Part shown: in pieces, positions 21,501 to 36,500 of the stretch | Numbering within the stretch: position 1 is the stretch's first letter | Layout: every line of letters begins with the position of its first letter | Source of the DNA: Branchiostoma floridae | Taxonomy: Eukaryota; Chordata; Leptocardii; Amphioxiformes; Branchiostomatidae | Length of the DNA: 64,000 bases | Assembly: GCF_000003815.2 (NCBI RefSeq) | Contig: NC_049984.1 | Coordinates: 7,924,604 to 7,988,603, forward strand | Reading direction: 5' to 3' | Translations under genes and position numbers: made by a program | Notes under the pieces: generated by a model | Told to the model about the DNA's origin: nothing | Seen by the model: the letters and a program-made list of their open reading frames with translations, nothing else | Database searches by the model: none

Positions 21501-24500
21501 TTACATTACTTTAATGATGTATCAGATCGTATGAGAAACGAACAATAAGTGTGGGATGACACAAAATAATCCTGACCTTGCGGATGTGGAACATGCGACC
21601 GTCTGTGCACATGTCCAGGAAAGGCTGGAGCAGCAGTCGCTCAGTGATGTCCTTTCCTAGCAGCGGCGCCATCTTGCACATCAACTGCAAAGTGCAGACA
21701 GATACAGCTCTGAATACGTGTTGAGTTTACCAAGAGCTATTTCAACTTATCTTATACGTTTTCAGGATGACATTAGCCGAGGAATACCCAACACTAGAAA
21801 TGGTAACTTACAAACTGCTTTTCAGGAAAGATCAGCTGCAAAGTGCAGACAGATAGAGCTCTGAACACATGCTGAGTTTCCCTAAGAGCTATTTTACTCA
21901 TCCTTCCAACTAATTTGTTCTCAGAATGACACTGGCCAAGGAGTACTCAATACTAGAAATGGTAACTTACGAACTACTTTTAAATAAAGATCAAACGTTA
22001 CTTGGGCTGGTCTTTTCATTTCTTTTAAAAGCAGCAGACAAATCAAAGTTTCTATGGCCAGTGTGGAACACCAGAGCTATTTCACCATGTTTTTCAACAG
22101 CCATGGTAAAAAAATAAAGTATTTGGTAAAAGATCGCAACTTAGAACGGAAAAAAACTTTGGCCCAAATCTGCATGATAATATAGAAGGCTTCCTGGTAA
22201 GCCATATTCCATGGGAATTCCAACATTTTCCGATGACATGTGAGTAACTGGTTAGTACAACTTCAAATGCATTCTTGTCCAAGAAAACGATAGGAAAAGA
22301 CAAATGGTTAGCATTTCATGTACGCCTGTAAATCTAAAATGTATCAGTAGAATGTACTACATACATAGCTACACAGAAACATATTTATACACTGGACATT
22401 GCTATAAAACATGAGGTATATGATTGTGTAATGTTAGATTTTCAATAAAAAATTCTGTGAAATTTCGTTAATGTTCAGTACAGATGTCAACATCAACACT
22501 TGTAAAAAAAAAATGCACAAAAGAAATGTACTGAATAAAATGGTGAGCCCAAAATAAATAAAGAAAGAAACACTAAGAAGGGCATTACACATCTTTAAAC
22601 TGTGTCATTTAGATTCATCCTCCATTCTTTATTTGTTTGGCTTTTTGTTACATCTGCCATCTCCACTATAAATTGGTAGCACCCTACATTATCAAGGTGC
22701 CCTAAACTGGGAATAGTTCCCTGAATGAATAGGGAGTTGCTGACAGTGACATTGTTAAAAGGAGAAAAACACATCTAACTTTGTTAGTACATGTACTTCA
22801 AACCAAGTCTGGATGGAACAAATTCTACTACTACTACAACAACGACCATCTCTCCCAGACAGAATGATTTTCCGTCTGGATTAGGAAGAGGAGTGGCACA
22901 ACCAACTAAATTCAACACAAGAAGTTCAGAAACTCAGCTTTGGTCAATCATAGTGCCATGAACACTTTATCATTTGCATCATTACATATATTATGCATCA
23001 CTGGAAAACTTGTTTAGTGCCCTTGACAATGATATCCCATTACATTGGCATTAGTTATCAGAGTACACCCACGGGTTGAACTTGAGCCCCTGGGTTACTT
23101 GGTTATATGAAAAGGTCAAAGTAAGTGCAGATGTTTCCCCTGATCATATATCTGTAATATTTATCAAATTATATCACTGAAGAGCTTGTATCTTTTCCTA
23201 CAAAATGACACCTCATTTGTCCTGTGTTTTGTGCAAGAAGCTCTATGAGTATGACTGGTTCTATTGGGTACAGAAAGTGCCAGAATCCCTGTCAATGTCA
23301 GACAGTGTTGATGGGGAATTTTGGCACTTTTGTTTGAAGACACATTTATATAGTCAGCTCCGGTCTATGATAATGACAAAAGGGTAATAAATAAGCTTTC
23401 CAATTATATATAATACTCTAAATTGACAAAGTAACATTGGAGAAATGATTGACCAAATCTAAGGCCACACCATCTTAATTTGTTGGTTTACAGATTTTTA
23501 AATACTAAAAAAACATACTTAACTGAAAAAAAAAACATAATGAAAACAAAGCCTGAAGACCAAGTTTGTACCTTGGTGTGAATACAGTCATATTCAAGTT
23601 TCCTCCCTACCCTCTAGTTTCATGATGTCTGATTGCTATTTTTCTTTTAAATCTGTGAACGAACAAATTAACTTGGTGTGGCCTAAGCTTCCAAACATTT
23701 TTGCACTGAGTGTAGAAGAGGTTAGGCAAGTGAGCAGCAAAGCCAGTGGGGTACCATAGCAGCAGTCAGCATGTCCTCGCTAAGGTCCTGCCCGGTTCTC
23801 CGGCTGAAGTCATTGTAGTCAGAGCTCTGTTGGTGCAACGAGATTTTGAAAAACGGTGTCCATCAAATGTGGAAATAAAAATGAAAATGGAGAAAAAAGG
23901 AAAAAAATATGCAAGTAAAAATTTGAAGGAATCTTTCTAGGACAGCTGAAGGGAGAGCTATGGTGAGTGTGCACAGCAGCGGTGAAGGAAAGAGCTACAA
24001 ACTACGCAAACATGTGGGCTGTATTAAAGGGTTGCATGTCTGCTGGAAAATCTAGATCTGGCACAAGTACGATAGACCATGATGTCATTGCATGGTATGG
24101 CAAGGCCACAGCAATCAGCACGCATTGAAATATTACGCTTGAAAAAACAACAAAGTTTGTTCCCCTTGGGCAATGGTTAGCATGACAAGGAAGTAGCAAA
24201 AATGGGAACATATGTTGTGAGGTTGCCATGAATGTACATGTAGTTGTAGAAGTGAAACTAGTTCAGTAGTTGTTGAGATGACACTAGTGTGGTAGACTTG
24301 AGTGTAGCTGCCAACTACATGATATTGGGCTCTTGGTCTTTGCGCATTTCTTGGATACAGGAATAAAAGACTAGTGAATTAATGTGATAGAGGGGCACTA
24401 TCACATTTGTTCTCTAGTAGACAGAAATTTACACCATCAAGTTGTTGCTAGAAAACTAGAAAAAAAGAGAGTCCCCCACTACCAACCATAATTTTCTCAG

Positions 24501-27500
24501 GAATACAATTAAAAACACAACATTAATTTCCTAATCCTAGGCCTAAAAACTTCAATATACAGCAGATGTGAGTGCAGAGTATTGTCTTACAAGCAGAAGG
24601 CACAGCGAGAGGAAATGACACCAGTAAAGCTTGTGCCTTCCATATGATCAGCTCTGGAGCTGGTAGCCTGGCTGCCATGGTATCAGCTACCTTAGCTAAT
24701 CACATAGAACTGCACAGAGGAGCAAGAGCTAGTCACACAGAACTGCACAGAACAGCAAGAGCTTATTAGAACTGCCCAGAACAGCGAATGCTTGTCACAT
24801 AAAACTACACAGAACAGCAAGGGATAGTCACACAGGATTGCACAGAACAGAACGAACTAGTCACACAGGAATGCACAGAACAGCAAGAAATAATCACATA
24901 GACCTGCACAGAACAGCACAAGCTAGTCACATAGAACTGCACAGAACAGTGAAAACTAGACTAAGTCACATAAAACTAGTAACATATAAGAGCACAGAAT
25001 AGCAAGAGCTAGACACATAGGACTGCACAAAACAGCAAGAGCTGGTTACATAAAACTGCACAAAACAGCAAGAGACAGTCACATAGAACTTCACAGAACA
25101 GCTAGAGATAGTCACATAGAACTTCACAGAACAGCAACAGCTAGTAACAGAACTGCACAGAAGAACAAGAGCTAATCACATAGAACTGCATAGAACAGCA
25201 AGAGCTAGTCACATACAACAGCACATGAGTAGGGGCTAGTAACATAGAACTGCACAGAACAGCAAGAGCTAGTCATATAGAAATGCACAGAACAGAACGA
25301 ACTAGTCACAGAGAACTGCACAGAACAGCAAAAAGAGCTAGTCAAAGACAACAGGGCTAACTATGTAGAACTGCAGAGAACAGTCTAGTCATACGGAGAA
25401 GATAACTGATCACATAGAACTACACAGAACAGCAAGAGCATAGTAAAGAAGGGGAGCTACAATGAATAGCAATAAATCTGGCAAAAGCACATAATGGCCC
25501 CGTAGGTAATTGTGAAATGTGGGAATTCAGCACAATGCATAAAAAACACAAAACATATTCTTTGTAATTTCTAAATACAAAGAAAGGACAAAGACAAAGA
25601 GGCCACAAAAGAAAGAGAAGACACAAGAATACCACTACAGAGCAATAACTAAGTGACTACCTTTTTCTCAGCTGTTTCTAACATACAGCAAAAGACAGTA
25701 AAAACGCTAACAGAATTGGGCATACACAGCAAAACTTACGGGTAGACAAAGACCAATAGTGGGCTTCCTCCCTATGAATGTTGCCCAAAAAAATCAGTGA
25801 CTTGACAGCAATGTGACGACTCAAGGTTGAAATGTTCTCTTAGTAAAAAGACGGCTAAGGTGAGATGTTATGTAAGAGTATGGCAGCACCTTCTAAGTCT
25901 TGTGTTCTGGACATTTCTTTCTTTCAACAGTTGCTAAACTGCCAACACCTTGTTGAAAGACAGGGAAATGGGATAAATTCATGATACAAATCTCACTACC
26001 CATGTCTTTCACAATGTGGTGGCAACTATAGCCATGAAGGCATCACTTGCATGTTTGGAACTTTATTTTCATCTCAGTAGAAGTGTTAGGTTTGAGAGCT
26101 TTAAAAATGATTTAAAAAAGGAATACAAAAAAAAGGAAACCATAAAAAGGACACTAAATACATGCCCCTGAGAGTGTACCTTCCTTTTACAGACATAGCA
26201 ATGCCTGTTATTCAATAGACAGATCTCACAATGCAACTGTCTATCACAATCACCAGTTCAACCAATGATAGCATATCAACTGGCAGTTGACCAAGGGGAC
26301 TAGCTGCATGTCCATGAAATATTTGAATTTTCATGTTAATATTTTGCATTTTTCCTTTTTGACACAGGTAGAACCTCAATATAGACAGAAAAGTAGTTTA
26401 ATCTTCATTGCTTGTCCACCCCATGTGTATTCACTTACTTTTTGCAGGCAGGCATGAATTTGACATAAACTTTTACAATCATCAAACACTACTGTACAGA
26501 AAGTGTTCCCATTCAATCTCATTTACGCTTGCCCACTGTTCTTCCATCAACAGCTACATTATGTTACTTAATTGTGTAAAGCCCAAGGGGTGCTGAGAAC
26601 GAGTTATTGGAGGAAAATGTTGAGTACAGGACTGAAGAGGTGATTGTCAAGTCACAGATATAACTGCTCACTACAACATTCATCTTCAAGCTCAGACAGC
26701 CACAACAGCTTGATGTGTGATCATAACAGGGATGACCATATCTTCTTTGCTCTCTTAGTTGCTGTCTTCCTACTTGTATCCATGGATTCACTTTTATGCC
26801 TTTTTCTGTAGAATCCCCCAAATAATTTTCAAATAGCCGTATCATTTCTTTTCATGTAACGCTAGTTTACCTTTATTCAAAGGGTAACCTATATCCGTTG
26901 TACCTAAAAACAGAGTATTTAGGGATATCACGTTGATGAACGATGGTTTTAAATTGCATTTGTTTCAATATAATGCAGTTTGAGACCACCGTCCATCGAC
27001 TTGATATTCCTAAATACCCTGGTGCTAAATACAACAAATAAAGGTTACCCCGCGAATAAAAGTGAACTAGTGTTAAGTGAACAGAAAAACTTGAGTCTCG
27101 TAAATGTCACAGGAATATCACTTTCACCTTTTTGTACATCCAACTCAAAATATGGTGTTAGAAATTATGTTAAAGCCCCTTATCATTTTGTCCTGATTGA
27201 AAACCAAAAGTGAAAATTAAACCTGTAATAGAATACATAAACTGCAGCCTAGGCTGTTGTGATTGTCTGAGCTTTATGATTTTGTAGAGTAAGTCCAGAC
27301 ACTTACAGCTACTGCTTCTGTCTTGTAGTCATCGCCCATCTCTGGACCAATCAGTTCCAGCAACAGGGGAACCACTTGCTCTTCTACGTCACCTGGTAAC
27401 ACACATAGAGAGTCACCAACACATCCGTGAATACTTTCACCAAGCTGGTAAACCACTGGTAAACAAAGTTCTTTGGACAAGTGTTCTTGCCAAGTCCATC

Positions 27501-30500
27501 ACCACGGAAAAAAAAAATTACAGTATCAGTGATTAGAAAAATGACATTAATAATGATGAAGCGTAACGGTATCATAAGTTGCAAAAAATTCATACAAAAG
27601 TTACAAACATACGTGATACAAAAAACTAGTATCCACATTTACAAAAGATATGTTCCACAAAAAAAGATTTTTAACTTAGATGTATGTTCATTTGATTATC
27701 CACATCCGATCTTAACTACGGTGTTAATCCAAATCAGAAAATGTTGCAATTGCAAAAGAGCCCTCCACACCTAAGGCATCACCAATAAATATCTTTCAGC
27801 ATATAATACAGTAGACAAACAGGGAATTGAATATACAATGCACAGCAATGTGGACAACACTACCAAACCTTGACCCTCTCCTAGCTACCAATAGTCTTAC
27901 CCCTCTCCACCAGTTCTTGTTCCAGTAGCACCAGCAAGGCAGCTTGGGCAGTCTTCCGCACCTGGGGCCAGGCAAACAACAATGGAGCACATGTCTCTTC
28001 ATGCTAACCCTATAGACACCACGCCACACTGCACACAATAAGCCAGCTCACAGTCGGAACTGCACATGCACAAGGTCAAAGGTGAAGGCTCATAACTTGT
28101 AAACAGTTCTCATCTAGACCAAGCTTGATACATGTGTTTTGGATATAGGAGTTTTCTTTTACACAACGAGTTAATCTCACCTTAGCTGACGTTTCGATAC
28201 CTTCAGATTTCTTCAGAGCTTCTAACTGGAGTTCTACTTCTTGCCGCTATATGTAGCCAGTGTAGGTGGCGCTTTTGCGGTGAACACAATCCCAAATGTG
28301 GCAGAGTTTGTACCCCCCCTCGTCACGGCTACATATAGCCGCGAGAAGCAGAACTCCAGATAGAAGCTCTGAGGAAGATGTCTGACAGGCATCGAAACAA
28401 CAGCTAAGGTGAGATTGACTCGTTGTATAAAAGAAAACTCCTATATCCTGTGATCTACCAACCTGATGAAATTATTTTTTGGATACATGTGTTTTGTTTA
28501 TGAGCATTCACCATTCACATATTGCCCACGATTCATCACACTGCACATATACAACTCGAAGAATGTACCAGCTTATACCATGGTACGATATACAGATGTT
28601 TTCCGTAGAATTCTTTGTGGTTCTAAAAAAAATATTCGAAATAAAAATGAAAATTATGATCCATTCATTTTTGATATGCCAGTCCAAACTAGACTGTAAA
28701 GCCGCCTTTTCTCAGAACCAGTCTCTGAGATGTAACAAACAGGACACTTTACTAGGTGATGGGTTGTTGCTTGTCCTTATATAAATGTAGACAAGAGCAA
28801 GTGATGCATGTTCAAAAAGGCTCTTCAGTCCAGATGAAAGCAGATATCCGGCCACAAACAGCTAAAGCACGCACGCACGCAGGCCTGGCAGTCATTATCA
28901 AAAGAAGAAGTGGTCATTTTCTGTCCAAGCTAGCTAGGAGAGCTGTTAGCAAGAGCAATCCTGGAGAGCTTACTGCACCAAGCTTCCATAAGACCCTACT
29001 GTTTCGTGTGTAATGCTCTGGTATGGACATCTTTCATGCAGCCCCATTTACTATGTATCTCCTTTCTGCCACCAGAATGCCAGTGTAACTAGCTTTGAAT
29101 GCAGGCGCCGAGTATACAAGCAGAGCATTTTCGTTTTACTCGAAAGCCACCCGGTAACGTTACCACTTCCAAAGTATAAGCCAAGTTCACACTGCACGAC
29201 AGGATAAAAAAAACACCACACAACAGAAGCCTTCTTTCCGATCAGGCGGAAGAAAAAGTCGGGTCAAACGTTGTCACCACTTCCCAGGTAAAACGTTCAC
29301 CAATGACTCCAACTAACACCCCAAGGCACTTCTGTAAAATCACTTCAACACAAAGCCCTCAAACAGGTAAAAAAACAGCATTGCAAAGGCACAGATGGAA
29401 CTGCAAATCACACCATGCCAAGCAAGCCTTTTTTCTGTTCTTTCTCAAAAGCGAATCCCAAATCTCTTTTTTTTTTTTAAGGTAAGAAAAAGTCGGCCGT
29501 ACCTCATGGAAACTCCATACCTGATTGTTGGTATCAGTCAGGTACTTGACGATGATGGGCAGTACGTACTGCGGCACCATGTCACCAACAAACTGCCGGT
29601 TCTCTTGGCAGAACATGGCAATGTGAGGCACTTGTTCCATCAGCTCTGCCCGCACCGTGGGCTCTACAGGACAGGGAAAATGTACACAGTAATCGTTAGT
29701 GATGTGTACCTTAATCGTAAGTTAATGTAACATCATGTACAATGTGAGGCACTTGTTCCATCAGCTCTGCCCGCACCGTGGGCTCTACAGGACTGGGAAA
29801 ATATTTAGCCATGTGTACCCTAATGCATTATCAGGTACAAGTACAAGTACAGGTACATAGCTTTAGGTATGATTCCTGTCTCCTGGTCTGCAATGATGAC
29901 AGAATCATGAATAAAATGTTAACAGAGAGTTCAGTCAGTTAGACTCGGGTATCTTACATAGAGAACCAATGCTTTTGGGAGGATCTCAAATCATAGATGG
30001 TGCTGCCAAACAATATATTTTTCAGATCTAAATTTTCTTTTTTGTGGTTGGAATAACACGTTTTTAGAATCAAAAAGTTATACACTTGAGTGTATATTTA
30101 TTAGGGTACAGTAGTTTGGACCTGTACCTAAATAATTTTTACAGTACTGTACTTTGTACCTGTATAGATCCCAAGTTGTTTAAGTATGACCTTACATTAC
30201 AAGGATACAGTAACAAGTTTGTTGATGAATTAGTAAAGTAGACAATGACAAAAGCTTGCAGCTATACATACCGACATCCTGTGAAAGCTGCACCATGGCC
30301 CGCATGACCGCCATGGTCCCATCCTGGTCACGGTAAACGCTACGCAGCGTCTCCAACAAGCTCCGCGTAATCATCTGTCTGTAAAAACAAAAGAAAAACG
30401 AGGTATTGAAACAGCATGTTCTGCTATACCTAGAATAGCCGCAAGGGGGGCCAGAAGCTTATCATTTCTGGAATAGGACAAGACCTAACCACATACTAAA

Positions 30501-33500
30501 TATAATGACAATCCATCCATAGCTTCTTGAGTTATGCTGTTTATCCACATACATGTACAAACTTAGGATGTACAAACATGTGGATGAGCATAAACTAAAA
30601 ACATAACCTTCTTTTCAAAGGCTTTTAATAAATGAATACACTTCAGCAAAATACACTTCGGTGAAGGAATTTCACTTGACAAAATTACATCACATCAATG
30701 TCTGGTTTAGCAAAGGCTAAAGAAAGGAAGGGGAATCATCAAATGCAGAAAATGGAAACAAATCAATACTACAAGTAAAATCCTACCACCCTGCCTGGCC
30801 TTGGATTATATCACACCGAAAATTCATTCTTTCTGATCCATTTCCAAAGACTGCCTTCTGATAATGACTCTGGATATCCGATGATAATGTGATAGCATTG
30901 CATGTATAACCATTAGAATACAGACAGCACTTTAACAATAGCCTTCCAAACGAGAGCTTTGACCTGTCCAGCAACTAGGCTACATCCGTCACCCTTCATT
31001 TCCATTCTGCCGCTTCAAAGTTGTCCTTACTGAAGACCTTGGATTGCAGTCGTACCCTGGATTGAATATCCAATATCGGAAAGGATAACAAGCACTGCCA
31101 GCTCTATTCTTCAAGGATTTCTGTAAAGTCTTACGGACCCAAAAACTGTCAGCAGATTTCTATGGTTCATAACATGCAATCTTAAGAATCTAGCCACGGG
31201 CTAAATCTCTTTAAACAAACAAGCTTCCGAATAAATTCCTTTGTTCGCTTGTCGGAATTCCCCAACTTACCAATAAAGGGCGGATTCTTGGAGCACAGAC
31301 TAGCTTCAGTGGCTACTTCACCTTCCTCTCAATAACCTTGGTCTGTAATTAAGTCTTAGGTCACAACCTGCAGTCCAGGAGTCATTATTAGACAGTACTA
31401 CACAGCAGGCTGATAGATACTGGAAATGCAGGGTTGATAGTCAATAACAGCTGTCAGCTACCAGGCACTTGACCTTCATCCTGACCTTAGCTGGCAAATC
31501 ACAGCTTTTATCAAGTTGTTCTGAGGGGCCAAACTAAGTACAAGTAGTGTTTACAGTCAACAACATTGACAGAGAATATGATGTTTGTTCAAGGATGAAG
31601 CAAACTGGTTTATACTAATTGTTGTTTTTGAAAACTCATAAAAAAGGAAACGATGCATAATATAAATGAGGAAAGGAAATATAAATGTAGAGTAAAATGG
31701 AATATTAAACTTCTTCTGAGTTTTTTTAAATTTTAAACTCAGATTTACACATTTGCTGACATAATTTATCCCAGATAATAATCAGACTGTCTACATATGA
31801 TTCACCAGAGGAAAGCAAATCTCGTTAGCTACTCCAATGTCCAAATTTGTTCCCTTCTAAAACTGCCAGATTATAACATGAATACTACACCGTACACAGC
31901 GTATTTCGTATCACCTGAGGCAACAGCCAAACCCAGGGAGGGCTGGGACAGAGGATAATTATTACATAAAACACACCTTTTCTCTGATCTCAATTAAGTA
32001 TTCCTTGCAGATAGCAGGGCAGGAGGAACAACGTTTATCATATCGTTCACATTCAAGTGACAGCTCTGTTACCATGCCAATTTGACCTGCAGAAGGATCT
32101 CGAAAAGAAAGCTCTTCATAGCCAATAGGAGGATCATAGTGTAGTGCATACCATGACAGAGGTCAGCATCAATACAATATGCACACACAAAGATGGATCA
32201 TTGTTATCCCTAATATCCAACTAGGGCCAAAGCAAGTAAATTCTATGGTGATATCCTCTGTGAAATTTAGTATGCTGAACCTTATACTTAGATGTAGTCT
32301 AAGAAGAATTAGGTTGGCCCATGGGAACCCTTAGAATGCCAACATCTAAATTCTGTGTACAAAATACTTTTCTGAGACAGGTTGCACAGTGTGCAACCTG
32401 GAGCAAAAACTAGGATGCACAACTGAATTTCAAGTTGCACTACCTACAATTCTTCAATTACTGAAAAAAGGTACAATACATACATACATCATAACCTTTT
32501 ACTATCATATTCGGTAATCACTGACATGTTTGGCTGATATGAAATGGAGCTGCCTTGGTCCATTTATTTCTTCCAAGTAAATTGACAACAAAATCAAATT
32601 CTGAGGCACAAAATCTAAGTTGCGCCCTATGCAACCTGACTTTAGAAGAAAGTTGCACCAAGCAAAAAGTGGTTGCAATGTGCAAGTGGGTATTTTGCAC
32701 GCTGAAATTGCATTTTTAGTTTCTCCTCACCGTAAAAAAAAGGTGGCTTTGCTACCTTGCCATTATGCTAAAATAAAATCCTTGCTGGAACCATGTATTA
32801 ATGTTTTACCCTCTGAGTCTGACAGGCAATTCCATAATGTAAGTAATACTGTACATATCAAAGTCACTATCAATCCTTCTTTTCGTCTTCAGAGGATTCT
32901 TAAGACACTTCCTTGCTCTAGGGCAGGATTCAAAGCAGCATATTGTGAAAACCAAATGTATAGTCGTACAGAAAAGCACTGTGATGTAATATTCCGCCAA
33001 CACACAAATCACCTACTCTCTTATGAATCATGCCCATGGCAATTATGAGATGGAAATTCATATCTGCCGCTGAACTACGCAGGCGAAAGGTGACGGTACT
33101 TAGATGTGGTAACATGTGTCTAAGCCGATAACAGGTTACCACAGTCCCAAATGAGCGCTAATACTTAATAGATAAAACCACAATCTGTCACAGACACTGA
33201 ACAGCATATTGCCTTTTTTTTTTTAGAAATACATCCTGCCATGGCATCAAAACCAACATTTCTCAGAAAAGCCTTGATGTAGACATACATATCAACTCTA
33301 TGTTAACATCACTCTCCATTCTATCTTTCTATCTTTTATTATGAAGTTATTGGGCCCAGATCCTTTTTATTGACAATCTAAACCATCACATTTTTATTAT
33401 ACTCAACACAATTTGATGAGAAACAGTTCGAAACAGAACAAAGAATTTGAGTAAGGCATTAGAGAAAGATGTCCAAACAATGCCATCCATCTAGTTACAT

Positions 33501-36500
33501 AGTATTCATTACTGGTTAAGTTGAATTTAAAATACACTAAAATTTTGGCACTGTACTTTTATGAGGCATAATCAGCTCTACATCCGTGAAGGTTAGACAT
33601 CCAGGTAATAAGATACATCAAAAAGCAGTTCCTCAAGCAACTGGATATGATTTTAGAAATGGTCAGACGTTTCAGACAACATCCTTTGTCTTTCATCAGT
33701 GGCACATAGTCAGCCCTGGTGCTCTAGCCCTGATACTTGTGCATGTAATACTTAGATGTTCCCTCACCTGTTAAAGATGCTGTCTGAGTTGATGTTCCTC
33801 TCTAGTTTGGCCAGCGGAGTCAGAAGTTCCTCGGGTTGGGAGTCAAACACAGACATGGTGGGGTCTTCATCCTCTACTTCATCATCGGGACATCCCTCAT
33901 CAGGACCAGTCTCCTCCTCCCCATCCTCCAACTCATCACCTACTGGAGGCAAAACAAGGCTCACATCAATATCTCTTTTCTCATTATCTCAGGGAAGGGG
34001 TTCACCTCAATGGGGTACTATCTTTGGTTGTGTGTGCAGGGTTGGACAAGCACTAGCCCTATTGTCCCGGGCAAGTGTAATAGTCCATCGGGCAAGCTCA
34101 TGTCCTACCCACTTAAAGATTTTTCAATGAGCGAGATTTTGATATGCTTGTTACATTTCACAGTCATGGCATCGAGCATTGGTCAACACAGAAAAATAGA
34201 GACAATAATAAAAAATTCCATTTCTAGAAGTGAAACTGCATAGAAAAAGTTACTTAAATTTTGGGCAAGTGACAATTTGTTTCGGGCAAGTTTTTTTTTT
34301 ATGCACTTGCCCAATAGGACAAGTAAATTTTAGAAAACCTGTTCAACCCTGGTATGTCTGTTCGCACCTTTAAGTCAGGATCTTTGCAAGGGATCTGTAT
34401 GAATTTTGGTAAGCGAGTAGTTACTGAGGTCTCGAAGGAAGCATAATGATTTTCAGCCCCCTAGCAGTATTTTCAGGTAGTGCGGTGTGAAGACTAGCCG
34501 ACCGCTGCCTACCCGTATCAGGGATCCCAGCAGCAGTATCATCAAATACAGGATACTACTGCTGCATCATTACAGGCAGACACCCCTGGACAGATGAGGA
34601 GCCATCCCAAACAAATGATCCCTTATGGGATGGAGATAGCAAAGATTGATAAAGGGAGAAAGGGGAGGACCACTAACATCTGTGATGGCTAGGGCTATGG
34701 AAGTAACTGATTTAAGAGATTCTCAAAAACTCAATCCAACAGCAAAAACACTGTGGCATTGAGCATAACAATGTCCGTTGGCCAACAACATATCCAAGCT
34801 CTAGAGTTCAGTATATAGTAGAAGCCGTTTAATTGCACTCCCCATTTGCCATCACATTTTGTGCAATTATCAGGATGGTGCAACAAAGCAAAGTTATTCA
34901 GCTGGATCGCATCACTACGCGACTTTGCAATTCCGTGCAATTAACAGAAGTGTGCAATTAATTATCCATTGTGCAATTAACTGGCCCCTACTGTTCAACA
35001 TTCACGAACTACAGACTGACATTGGGTGTTCATTTGGGCAAAGCATATCCAATTCCATATTTCCTGGACCAAGTCCTGATCTGATAGATAAGGCATGGAG
35101 ACACCCCTGCTGGCCCTAACCTCATAACAGTACCAAGGACAGACAGTCTAGAATAATCCCTTTATTTCACCAGCGAATCAATGATCCTAGCAGAAACTCT
35201 ATATCCACAGGATACAGATTATGCCACATGCCCTCATCATCTGTTATACAATAAGACAGCTTGACTAGACACTATTAGAGTCCATTCCAAGACACCATGA
35301 GGGTTTTTAGGCGATATTTATAATTAGTCTGAATTATTTTGAATAAAAGAATATCTGAGCCACAATAATTGAATTATTTTTTAAAAATTGACTGAGAAAG
35401 TACTCATATATTTGAATTCCTTTGAATATTTTAGAAACATTTGAAAGTAACTGTACAAAAATATCTTTATTTAGAATAATTGTGAAACCTCTCTGTGATT
35501 ATTTGATGTTTACAAATATTTACAAAAAATGGTAAACCTCGCCAAATGGTTAAATTAGTTTATTGCCCCCATAAAAGTAAGCCCCATTGTTGTATCTGCA
35601 TATTTTTAGTTTACACTGCTGGGCACTGGTGGATCCTTTGTGGTGGGCCATTGTTGCATGGCACCCAACCATACCTTGCAAGGATGTGTGAATTGCTATC
35701 TTCCCAGCCCACTGAACCATTTACAAAAAATGGTAGAAAATGGTAAATAATGGTAGAATGCTGTTATCATTATTTAGAAACCATTAGAAGTATCCAATTC
35801 CACATGATGAATATTTCCAAAGTTTTACAGGACCAGGGAAATATCTATAAAGTTGAAACAGTGTTACAAATATTTCTGAAGTATCAAATGTCCTAGACAT
35901 ATAATTACAAAACTTTAAAATCAATTCTAAACAATGGCCACAAAAATCCGCATGGTGTCTTGGAATGGACTCTATATTGCGCTATAGTAACAATTCCTGT
36001 GCACAACTTCAGAATATTAACAACTGTAACGCATACACGCATTATACACACTACAATAAAGGAGTTCTTTACAGGGTTGAGATGCTTAAAATGCACAAGC
36101 TGCAGCTGTGCCAGTGTTAAGAAATTCGTACTTCAGAAAACGGAGTCAAATAGGCTTATCATCACTGCCAAGGGCTGAATACAGTGTACAATATAATTAC
36201 AGCATAATGACAATGCTTTCATGAAAAAGGTTAGAGAAAGACTATTCTTGCGACAAGAAATCAGTAAGTTTTTGTGACTTTCATAATGACACAGCCATCC
36301 CAAAGCCACAACAGATATTAGCGACCCTTCTCTCGTTCCCTTAATCAACCCCTTTGACCATCTTACTTGGTCTGTCCCTAACAATCCCTCTGTCTATGTC
36401 CAAGTCTACTGAGGGTTTTAAGTAACAATATACTCGACTGGAAACCCTCAGCTCCTAAAGGTACATCAGCCAGTTGCCATCTGTAAGGCTTAAGTAGAAT

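Noticed and set aside
24690-25442. CRISPR-like array
   Set aside because: Units are contiguous and degenerate with no unique spacers; it is a eukaryotic minisatellite.
32620-33048. 142-codon plus-strand frame
   Set aside because: Starts inside a dispersed repeat and shows no protein-like motif.
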